Source: Varroa destructor
Taxonomy: Eukaryota > Arthropoda > Arachnida > Mesostigmata > Varroidae
DNA length: 64,000 bases
NCBI RefSeq assembly: GCF_002443255.2
Contig: NW_019211458.1
Location: forward strand, 14,875,939 to 14,939,938
Direction: 5' to 3'
Position numbers and translations under genes: made by a program. Positions 13,601 to 25,600 of this stretch are shown here, piece by piece (within the stretch, counting starts at the first letter, position 1; each line of letters starts with the position of its first letter). The notes below the pieces were generated by a model. That model saw only the letters and a program-made list of their open reading frames with translations. It searched no databases and was not told where the DNA came from.

Positions 13601-16600
13601 CACTTTACCGCAGGACTCGAAACGATGCTAGGCTACTGCTTGAGAATTGCTCCCCACGACTAGCGGCAGGAGCAAAGGCGACGAGCAGCGTAAGAGAGTG
13701 CTGGTGGATCTTGGAGTCAGACGACTGGACCTGCTGCTCGGGCCGACCGTCGAGGACTTGTTGGCAAAACGCAATGTTCATCTTTCAGGCCAGGGATTGA
13801 ATTGCTTTCGGCCATGCGTTCTTCACACAGCCGTTTCCACTGGGATACACAGGAACAAGCAAACGCTGCCAGAGGCAATTTTGGGAAGCTGGGCTTCAGC
13901 TAAACGGGACGCGGTAGTTTATACGGCTTGGATCTCTTTCTAGTGAATTAAAAAAAGTGCGCGCTTATCGTTGCATCTCAACAAGAAATCCACTTCTTTA
14001 TCCGCACCACCGGACGATACTGAATACATTAGGTATAATTAGCGGAAGCTGATAACAAACCGTTAATGGTTTGCAAAAGCTTGCAACAATCACAAGCATG
14101 GGTTTGCCAGCTGCTAGCACTGTGATCAATTATCGTACATTAAATCCCTATCATGTTAAAATCTAAACATTAGGCCTGTGAACGTATTGAACAAATTGTC
14201 CACTTTCTCTATGTAAGCAAAAAAAAAACAGAATGCTGCAACGAACGGAAGACCAAAAGCAAAATATTGTCTACTTATAATTCAGAAGCTATCATATTGT
14301 CGAATTTAGGCCACCGAGCTTGAAAGATATATGAAGACTATACAATTGGAAAGCTGCCATGAATTGGATAACCCCAACGCACCTTCGTTATAGTCCGCTT
14401 CGAGGATCGCGTCCCCCATTACGTCGCATTGCAATTAACCCCACAAAGTGATATTTTTCGGATGTCAACCACACTTCGAGCTAGGCCATGTAAAGTAATC
14501 GATCGGGTAGGTCCTGCTCGTTGTCGTTACCTTGTTTTGTATATCCTATGCATACGGTCAGGACGTGTTCAGATTGTAATCTGCTAGAAATAACAGGACA
14601 ATCGAAATTCAGAAATGGCTCGCAACAACCGGCCATTAATTTCACCCGTACAGGATAAGTATATATACTTGAAAGATTGGCATTTGTCTAGAGATTTCGA
14701 CAGACTAGATATTCAATGTAATAAATAAAATCCTTTTATATTCGAAAAGGCCAGAGTTGAATATCCACAGCTATATGGTTCTTTTTTTTTATTATGTAAT
14801 AATAGACCTGTACAGATGTCAAAATGTAAGATGTACCTAAGATCCTAATGTGTTGGGGATAACCTATATACATATTTAGGTTAGACTCTTAACACCGGAA
14901 TAATTAGTATACAGTACGCGGACAATACCAAGGGAACACTCAAATAGCATTAATGGTATTTACCGAAAAATTAATAACAGTTGAGTATTCTGAGCCTTCG
15001 TCCCTGTTTGTTCTATTAAAATACACGTCGTAAATCAGCGCTATTCACGGTGGCGTTACTTGTTCGTTTGTCCTGCGCCGTCTTTCTCTTCACAGTTTCA
15101 CGCAAACTAGCCACTTACTTCAGGCTTTTAGATTTCCCTCCTCTGACTGACACTATCGCGGGACGCAGAACGATCGATGTGCCGACCAGCGATGCCTCAT
15201 GGGCCCTTCCTGCCTAATCCCCAAGTCAAACAGAGTGCTAACAATCCCCGACCAAATCAGGCTGACAGGGGTAGTCGCCCTTCTGCTGATTCACAATTGT
15301 CGGCTTCATCAACCGTTAACCGTCTGTAATAGTACCTGGCAGACAATCTCACATTCGTTTGTCGGAGTTTGCCCGCTCGTTGGAGCTTTTCCATTTCCCC
15401 CACATCATTGTCTACGCTGGCTGGCTGTATGTTAAAGTCAGGTGTGGAGACAGTATTTCTTTCTGCGGCGCCGGCAGCATGAAGGAGTCAAGGATGAGCT
15501 GGGGAGCCTAGAGTAGGCAGGTATGCACCGAATTGCTAGATTGGTATTATTCAAAGAGGGTCATGCAGCAAGTTAAGTAAATTGGCTATATAAACAGCAA
15601 TTGTACCGCAAGCTTACCACATATACGCGGTTACCCCTAAGTGATTTATTGAGATAATCAGATAGCCTTCTATATAGGCGTGCAGGTGCCCACAATATTC
15701 AAATCAAGTGATTTTATCACATCGTGGCTCACCTATATTGCATGAAACGGTGTGTAGATTAAATAGTGATTGAAATAATTCTATTTAGGCAGTAGGCGAA
15801 CTATTCTGCCGTTTCGTCAATACCTCATTATGTCTACTTATATTTCGAGCAGCGGCATTGGAAGGAACCGCGCTATATAACTAGTACGCTACCTTTTATT
15901 CAAAACAAGTTGGACAGGCCCTCGATCATTTAATTGATCCTCAACGGACAAACGACTGGGAGCTGACCTAAACTGAGGTGAAAAGGCACCACACTGGCTG
16001 TATGTACAGGAAATGATAGACTTTCCTACTGACAATTACGGAGGAGCAGGTTTCGAGAAGATTTCAAATAGACCGAAGCCAACATCTTCTGTTTAGATGG
16101 CGTTCGAAGAAGGCAGAAGCTTCACTGAGTGGACGTTCCGGAGACCCATCAGCGATATTTTTGACATTTTACGATGTTTTGCGAATCGTGGTGGAAAAAC
16201 TACGACCCGATACGACGGAGTCATATCTCTGTTTTTAGTAGCGCTATCTGTAGGCCTAATTGACTTTCGAAAACAGGTGTCATCGAGTCGTTGTACCGAA
16301 TAAGATGGAATAATAGGCAGGACGGACGCGCTAAAATAAACGAATAACTGGTCCTGAATAGAACTGTTTAGGTCAGCGATGAAGAAAGTTCCTGTGAGGT
16401 AATGAATGCGACAGGAAAGAAGAACAATATAACATCTAATGAACACAGCAGTGCTTCGTGACCATTTTTAGCCTCAAACCGCCGGTCCGCTTAAATAGTA
16501 GATAAGAAAAACAATCGAACATTACATCAAACCGCTGAAGTCGATTTCTATTGGGATTCATCTTCATTCATTCATCATGCGTTTTCAAAATAATTTGTTC

Positions 16601-19600
16601 TAGAAATCAATTATATCATCACAAAGTCACATGGTGTGAATTAACGTACTACGTTTATTATATTACTACTCGTCCACTGTGTGTCCGCATCAACTGTATG
16701 TATGTATTAAACAGTGAGTGTAGTATATGTATTTACCCATACATTTAATACAACCATGTACAGATCGTCCTGTCTCAATCAGTGAAAGAGCATTCGAGCT
16801 TTCGAATGGATTCGGTTGGATTGACATCGGTCATTGATACCCCTATAACCCTAACCCCAATCGCGCCGACAGCACCAGTGAAATTATAGTTGGCAGCAGG
16901 ACTGGGGGGTGTCAGGGTTAGGGGCACCACTGTCGGCCTGTGGTGAATGCATCAAACCAGTGCAGGACCATCCCTAACGCTTCGTAATAGCAATACAATC
17001 AAGATATCAGGAATGAGTCAGGCAATTGAGGGCAATGAAAACCGAGGGGATCCGGAATGAAGTCGAAAGTTGGAGGGAAGGGAAAGCTTCGGCAGGCTAC
17101 AGGACGAGACGACAGCTAAGAGAATGTTACGGGCGCTCATTTCTGTTCCCTTGCCCCAACTTGAAAACGACATGAACCCCCTGCGCGACAGATAGAGAAC
17201 TATCTACAGTAGCCTACGGTCTGTTGTGTCGAAGGGGAGGAGCCAGTGGAAAGGGTCCTTCGACGCACCGTTTGACATTACTGCTACTTGTACTACTTCG
17301 GCCTGAACAGGCCGCCCGCGGGGCTGTTTTGGGGGGTAACCAGTCCCTGCGCTTTGTTTCGAACCTCTAACACCGCCTGATGAGTTCGAAAGAGATAAGC
17401 TTAAGAAGGAAAGCAGCGACACTGAGGTCGCACATTGGATTTCTTTGCGATGGGAGAGACGCGAGGGAGCATGTAACAAGAAGAGCGCAGTGAACAAGAG
17501 AAAGGGAGCAAAGCTAGCCAGCGAGTGGGCTCAATTTGGGTTGATTGTTACACACGTTGCTGGCTAGCGGCTGGCTAGCCCCTTGGTCAGCGCCTCTCCC
17601 CTACGTCGTGTCTTGCTATCGCCACTGGTTTTTGATCTCTGCTACAAACTCAGTATCGTTACCGGCACCGTCGTTCTCGCTGCTGTCAACTTACACTGCA
17701 CCGCCCCCGCGCCCGCCCAAGCCGCCAGCCCCTTGGGCTGCTTTCAACTAGTCCTACATACGACTGTCGTGTTGTCTAACGATACTTCTGACGTGCAATT
17801 TCCACTGTTACTGTAGCTGATCAACGATGAACACGAGCAGTGAACAGAATGAGGTGGTCGTTTATTGCGTGGCCGTGCTGATAGCAAGTATTCGGACGCC
17901 GCATCGTATTGCTGTCGCGTGTTGTCCTTGAGGCGAGCGACAAACAACGAAAGCTGGAACGGAAGAAATTCCCACTCGGGTTGTGACCAGCAGCTGCAGT
18001 GAGTCGCTATAGAAGCAAAGTAGAGCTCATCTCCTCGTCTTTAACGAAAGCCTAGGTCTGGTGTGGCCCTCGATTGCTTCAGTCGCCCTAGCTAGCTAAG
18101 GCCGATGAGAGTGTACACAGGCCTCGCTGGCTGCGAGATGTCAGCGGAGGGTGGTGAGGGCGGCCCTGTTTAGGGCGGGAGCGCGAGCACGAAGAGCTGC
18201 TGCTGCTGCTGCTGCTGGCTAGTAGCTGCTACGACCGATGGCGCAGCAGAGGGTCATTATGCCCTCCAAGATTGTCTGCCGCTTGGTTTTGGGCTGCTTT
18301 CTTTGGTGGCCAGGACAGGATCGGATGAACATGGATGAAGCCGTTGCTTCTTAGCCGCTGAAAGCGCCGTCCAACCGACGCTGACCAGCGGCTGTGTGCT
18401 GGCGGCCACCGATGCGAGTCGGTGATCCAACGAATCAACCAAACTAAGCAATCCGTAGTTATCAGCCATTGTCCAGTGGTAGAAGTGAACGATCCAAAAC
18501 GGTAGCGATCAAAATCTCATTTCCTAAAGCGCTACTGTCTCCTGCTCTGCTTGAAGACAGACAGACAGCCAGCCAGCCAGGCAATGGGACCGAAAGGACG
18601 CTGTTCGAGAAAGTGGATAAGACAGAGCTGGATCAAATTGCCGCTGCGGCTTATCGTCCGGGATAAGCTGGAGACTGCTCAAAAAAGCAAGAGAATGAGG
18701 GACGCGAAGAACTTATGACGCCACTGCTCTCTGAACAAAAACGGACGGCTAACAAAACGATATAGTGTCACAGGCGATGGCGGTTTTAAGAGCGGGCCAG
18801 CTTGTTTTTCTGACACAGAAAACGATGAGGACCAGAAACGGCAGGGGGGAACGTGTTACAGACGCAAACCGGGTGGAAAAACAGTGTACAATTAGGTGTC
18901 TGTGTATCGATATGTGTGCGACATCGATACGGAAAGGCGATTTGCCATACGTTACAAACACAAAGTTACGAACACGACTGAACGATGTGCTGATGTTAAG
19001 GATGCAGCAGCTTTTATACAAAGTATTCTCCTGAATTGCACTCCTTTTGAGAATAAGGCAGCCTGCTATAGGTACATTAGGATATCGCGCAGGCTTATCC
19101 TGATAATTATGCCTATATCTGTGAAGTATAATGCTTTCTTCACAAGCACATCCTTAGTGCGAAAACATATCGGTAATATTAATACGTAGCTGAACAATTA
19201 TTCGGTGCTTCTGGCCAGATCGATCTTTTACATTTAAAATAGTTGCTACAGTAACTTTTCGTGGCAATTAGAAAGTACATCAAAATGATCTTGTACATAC
19301 AGTGGGCATACTCGTTTTCTACCCAAAACCGGTCTGCATCCTCAAGCACTCTATATGGTGTATTACTGATTCCACATAAAGGTTCTTTACGGGTGCCTTC
19401 CAGTTATTATTATTTTTTTTTCGTTTTATCGTGTCACTATCACAGTTTTTAAACGATTCTTCTCCCAATATAAGGCCACTCTGTGTCCTAACGACGCTAC
19501 CGGATGCATATGTTAACACATGTAGCACATGAATCCTAATGATACGTTAGCAGTAGCAACCATCATAATTGATTATTGATTTGCATGTAAAGTACGACGA

Positions 19601-22600
19601 TGGAACGACAGACGGGTTTAGAACTCGCTAATAAAAGTCACATGCAGACCAGCTCCCTCTCTTTCGTCCTTTCCCGGCACCCAGCGAACGTTCCTTTCTT
19701 TGCTCCTCCCGTTGCTTCAATAGAACGGACAATCTGTTGTTTCGCTGCATCGGCCAGCCGGTAAAACTCATTTGTTTTATTCACCCATAGCCAGCACGCT
19801 CGAAGATACGTCCAGCCGTGGGGTGTGAGGCAATGCTTCATCCAGCGAGCCTACGTGACTCCCTCGTTCCGGACACCATTGAAGCTAAAAAATTCAAGCA
19901 TGTTAACGACGTTCGTTTTGCTTTGATTACAGATGATATGGTTAGATAAGGCAATGCGAAGCGTGGCCGATCAGTGCTCATCGACGGAGCTACGGATGAT
20001 ACCACAACTACCGAATGCCCCTTATGTAGACATAAACCTTTTTCTTATCTCCCTCTATTTATTTTTAGCCTGCGATACCAGAGCGGCGTGGAGAAACTGG
20101 CCAAACGATTCAAGGCTGTACAGATTAAATAGATTGGAGAGAAAATGAACAAGTAACACGGAAAGCGAGAGACGAGCAAAATAGAGAGGTAGGACTGAAA
20201 CAGCGGATCCAAGCGATAAGCTTCGGATCAGACTATCCTCAAGGGGAGAAAATACATTCAGCAGGGTGAAAATAGATGAGAGAGAAGGAGAGAGACGAAT
20301 TTAATCATAGAACGCTAGCTACACGACCCAGTGAAAGCAGTATCCCGTTGCTGCTGCCGCCATTTCGCTCTGCCTACTCCATAGTTTTTCTCGTGTTTTT
20401 ATCTTGCTGTGGTCCTCGGCGGTTGCTTTAATTTCTGTGTTGGAAACTTCTCAAAAATTGGTCCAGCGCAGAGAGATGCGGTACCAAAACGCAAGGTGGC
20501 TGGCTGGCTGACTGACTAACTGCCAGTGGCTTTCGTACAACCCAGCCGTGGGCCGTAGCGACCTCAACGATGACGACCGGCTCTACAAAGAACTACAGGG
20601 GCCAGGGCTCTTTGGGTAAAGACAAGCGAGGAAGATGGCGGCCAAATTGACTGTGAACAACTTTAGTGTTCGTCCCCCCAGTTTCTCTACCCCTTCCCCT
20701 TTTTCCCAGCATCCCTTCCCGACTCTCCCCCATCTTGCTTCGGAGGTCCCTTGAAGCAAGATGGAAGATGGAGCCTCGAAGCGCAGCAGTCACCATCTTG
20801 CCTTGACTCGTCGCTGTTGTCGTCACGGTGGTTCTACCCCAGATCATACGAAGCCAGTACTTCCCTAATGCTATGTAGTAAATGCTCTCGAACCATAGCA
20901 GCATAGAGTAGTATCCAATAGCTTCTTCTAATACTCCAACGGCAACTTGGTCCCCTGTAACGCTCGTTCTACTATCGTTGTAGTTCAAGCGGCCGAGCCC
21001 CCACAAAGTCAGCCCCCACTCATCTGCCCTGCTTGTCGCGCTATCTCGCGTTGGCTGTTCCTACGGCTACTACATCTTGATGTATGGTGCTACAAAAGGG
21101 ACCACCAGGATCCAAACCGGGGGGTGCACACTGGGGTTGAAAGGAAGCGAACCAAAAGAGAACCGCGAGGGCGATGATCTTATTAGGAGGTGATAAATAC
21201 ATTCCCCCGCGCACCCGCGCGCCCGGCTACACGGGCACACACACACACACAAAAGAATCGAGACTGTTGGGTAGGGTGTCGGCTGGCAGTCTTCGCACGC
21301 CAGACATTCACTTGTGACACAATAGAATGAACATAGTTGCAATTTAGCAAGTTACTATGACACATTCATTTCCTCATAGGATTGTAATATGCTGCGGCGT
21401 TAATTCGCCATTGATGCCCTACATCGTTGTCGGTGATTATGACGACAAAACGCGGGAGGCAACGTAGCAACGAAATGCATATAATAGATCTTCTATACAT
21501 AATTAAAGCGACTGTTTTCGTCTAAATCGCTTGCGATCTAAGCGTTTGACTCTAGAGCCAAACGCTGATGATCATCGCATTGCCAATGCCTCGGCAGGCA
21601 GTAGGCTTCCACACCCAAATCAGCGTCGTCTATGGGGACCTGGGGAACTATTACTAGGTTGAATATATTTATAGCAGCTAGTGTGTAAAGCAAAATGTTC
21701 ACTTTACTACATTTATCAGGACTAAATTAAGACAATGAATCTCATTTTAGTTGTTCTAGTTAACTGGTTGGTTGGTTGGTTGGTGGCATTTTTTTCTACC
21801 GCTCAAGACGAGATTGCCGGCCATAAATATACCTTATAGATATTTGCTGAGCCGTATTTCTAAGTTATAAGTAGTTTGAGAGACTTGTACAGGAAGGACA
21901 AACGTAACATGCCCAATTGGATTCTACATATTAATTTCCACTCGTTGGAGCACATAGCGAATTGTTGCATCTAGATCGTTTGTTCGGTAAGGTCGACCGT
22001 CCCTTCAGCACACGAATTTTTTCACAGGGAACTACGGGAGATGTCCAAAATTGAGCCATGTTTGTTGGCTCTGACGAATGCGAGAACCAAGAAACAACGA
22101 CAGCCTTTGCGTGTATAGGCGCCACGGGTTTTTTTCCATTACTTTTTCTCCCAATGTGGGCTGTACTCATAGATGATTTGCACGACCGCTTGTTTAGAAG
22201 TCACTTTCGTAAGTGAAGCAAACGGATGTTGATGGCAATTTACACGCTTCGTCAAACATCCGACGCGGTCACATATTTACGAAAACACCGGATCCGTAGA
22301 GAACATGACGAGCGCTGCAGATAAAATATGCTCTGTGCCGCTCATATAAGAAATATGAGTTAAAAATTGGCATAAGGAATTGGAACATTAAGCTAAAAAG
22401 GGAGAGGCACTCGACTATTATAATAACGGGGTACAATTGATTCGTTCAAACAGGCAAACGTACGGAGATTGACTCAGTGTGCCATACTGACGATACACGG
22501 ATAGATCAGGCTTCTGAACTAGCAATGTCGGCATTGAAGAACTGATCATAACGCACAATAACGATGCCCGTAATCCAAATCTGGAAATATTTCACTGATA

Positions 22601-25600
22601 TTAAACCACGATAAACGTTCACGGTAGTCGCTTCTATAAGATCCGCTGAAATGAACAATGTAGTCTTTGCTAACCGAAGAGTAGCTCGATGCCTAGAACG
22701 TACGTAAAGCCGTCACATAACGCGTGACTCCGAACATTCGAGACTCTAACTGAAAACAATTATAGACTACGTTCTCACCGCAGTCCAAAGATCCACTTAC
22801 GGACGTCATCGGAAACGCAAATGTACTATGAGAGATACATTCTAGCATATATATATACATAAATATCTATATGCATACATATATATCTGTATAGGTATGC
22901 TAGAATGGCTGTAGCCGTTTTGTGTCATACGACGGCGTGCCATAGTTCTAGTATAATTAGATGCGATATTTCATAGTTAAGAGACAAGGACTCACCTTTA
23001 CTTGGCTTTCACTCATGCCTAATGCGTAAGCGAGCTTGGCCCTTTCAGGACCAGCGAGATACTTTGTCTGTTCAAACGTCTTCTCGAGGACATATATTTG
23101 ATGTCCAGAAAAGGTTGGTCTGGTGTGTTTTTTCGAAGCAGCACCGCCGAGGTGAGCGCCCGTCCCTGGCCCATTGCGACTGCCTGGCCCCGGCGATCCA
23201 CAGCTACCCCCATGGCTTCCTCCCCCTCCAAGCGCTGAGCTTACTGCAATCGAAGGACAAAATAATCCGAGTAAGCGAAGTTCGCACCTGGTTGCTCCGC
23301 ATCGTAACTATGAACCCTACTACTGATAAAAAAAACCTTGGCGATAGAATCACGTTTAGCTGAATACGTTTATTCACTGTGATTCAACATAATCTAACAG
23401 CTGCAAATATTAAGATTGATAATCATTAATATTACGCGGAGCAAAAAGCTACTCGAGTAGCGTCACTCGGTTTGCTATTATATTTTCTAAGTGTGACCAA
23501 TATAGAAGTAATCAACCGATCATTCCATCAGCGTTAGGAGGCGCACTTAATAGCTACTATAAAACAATGGCTATACTAGAGATGAACAGGAAAACATTTC
23601 TATACGCTGGTACACCCGGCGCCACCCCTCTTTGCAAAGGTAAACACGACAAAAACGTGTTATTTCTGTTTTGAGAATAGTTACTATGTAATACAATGTG
23701 TATTTAGCTCTAGTGCAATATTTACATTTACATTGTGTCTAGTTAGCTTATATCAAGTCTCTGCAGTCTTTAACGCGGGACATTTTCCAGGCAACGGACG
23801 ATAGGATAGGCTGCAATCCGTCCATGTAGAATCGTAAGCTACAGTATAATACAAATGCCTCCGCGCAGTCCTATTTGATCTGCCATTAGCTGACTTGGAA
23901 AGTGAAATCGAGCAAAGAAATATGTCCGCACTATCAGTGTTTGCCGCGTGTAAATTACTGATCTCCGATCTCTCCGTCATACCTTTACAGGTCACAATTA
24001 ATAGTAATAATCCGTAGTGCTTTGAAATAATAACAAACGATAGCAGCCGTGCGTAAGGTCGCGGAAAAGGAAAACGGTGGGCCACCGTCGTCGCCTTGCC
24101 CGTTTCCATTCTCAAATAAGAGAAACATCATTACGTTTACCATTAGAAGTTCCTTTTGTAGCGTATTTTTTAATGTTTCCTTAGATGCCAGCCATACGAG
24201 ATATCAATACAAAAAGCAGTCGCCATTGACTACTATTGTCCTAAGAGCGCAACTGGAGGCAATACTCAAACGCTGTTTCTGTACTACCCTTTAAGCTCAC
24301 AAATAACGTAGACTGCAATTGCACTATTGAGACAGAGCAATCGCGTATTTCCAATGACCTACCTAGGGGAAAATGAAAGACCGCCTCATAACGTCACCTG
24401 TAAACAAGGCTATCATTTACTACTAATGCTAAATGATCATATATAGGCATCCACCGACAGGTCACTTTACAGCTATTTCAGCAGCCGCCAACGAGCTTGA
24501 TCTTCTACAATGCACTGCGACCTATGCAGCTAAAACTAAAGCAGGCCGTACAACAGGCCGAACAGAAGGTTAGATTTCCCCTGGCGACCCAATTCTTTTA
24601 CCACCTACAGGTCTAACTGATGTGTGGCGCGATTCTGTGTCGGTTTGTGATTTGGATCAGTTTTTTGTTGTTGACGAGACAGTGATTGAATTTCGGTCTA
24701 ACCTAAAGATAGCCTATGATATTTCTTTTCTTATGATGGTTCTTGCTTGCTTAATAGGCTAGCTGAGTGCGGTTTATTGTAATGAGATCTTCACATGGTC
24801 AAAATGATACCACTGTACAGGTATTAGCTTAAATCACTTAGTCAAAGTTTCTATTTCTATCCTGTTTTCAGATACCAGACAGCTCGTGATCATTAAGTAC
24901 GTCTGCTCTGCTGCCGTCAACGAGGATACATATCCGTCGACCTTGACAAAAAATCTTTTCCCTTTTTGTCATGTCTAGAATGTCTAATTTTCAATGTAGC
25001 TATCTAATCATTGACGAGCGTTCTACATGAGCTACCTAGGGTGCATTCGTCCGGCCATCACTGACATTAACAACGCAGCTGGCGATTCTACCGTGAGACC
25101 TTTATGAAATTGTGCCAGTAGTATCCATTCGCGTCATGCTCTTGTGTGATTTCCTGCTCGATATTGAGACGCGGACCTACTGCGAAAATGCCCGCCAACG
25201 TTTTCGTATGACCGCCAACATGCTGCCTTTGGTAGCGACATCTATTTGCTTCGCCTCCCCGCCATGTTGCTCAGCGTAGAGGAAGGCAGGCTTGCTTACC
25301 TCCATACAGCTATACCTCTGCATCTCGTTTTCTGTCGTTATGGTAAGCTCACTTGACCAGTAGCAGAAGCATTGGCAGAAACTAATATTCGTAACCTTCA
25401 ATCGTCCGTGTCGTGTATACGCACGCCTGCTAAATTTGTTACCTTACCTCGATTTTGACAGCCTCCCCCAGGCGACCACGCCAGCAACTCGCTGGCACCA
25501 GCTTGGCCACTCGTAAAGAACAAGCTCCATCTAGTGTTCGTTGCTGCTGTCGCCGCTACCGCCACAACCGCTTCCGCTTACAACGCCGCCCAATGTCGTT

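Larger units (their letters stand above)
9153..22995 (-). other. Nkx6: Nkx6 intron 2 (about 13.8 kb)
   Basis: Bounded by the donor ctcac (minus GTGAG) at 22991..22995 and the acceptor next to 9153. The host-gene intron holds an RpS9 pseudogene (13515..13942), a T30 tract, GC-rich patches at about 11400..12400, 17000..18700 and 20200..21250, a cluster of YY1/Pho-like sites (20632..20803) and a hairpin close to the 5' splice site (22838..22907). The remainder is AT-rich with no recognisable gene. Confidence 0.8.

Noticed and set aside
16846..16924. CCCTAA/TTAGGG units suggesting interstitial telomere repeats
   Set aside because: Only single units on each side, and arthropod telomeres normally use TTAGG; better described as inverted repeats.
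23022..23363. 113-codon plus-strand frame
   Set aside because: It is the opposite-strand shadow of the Nkx6 homeobox exon.
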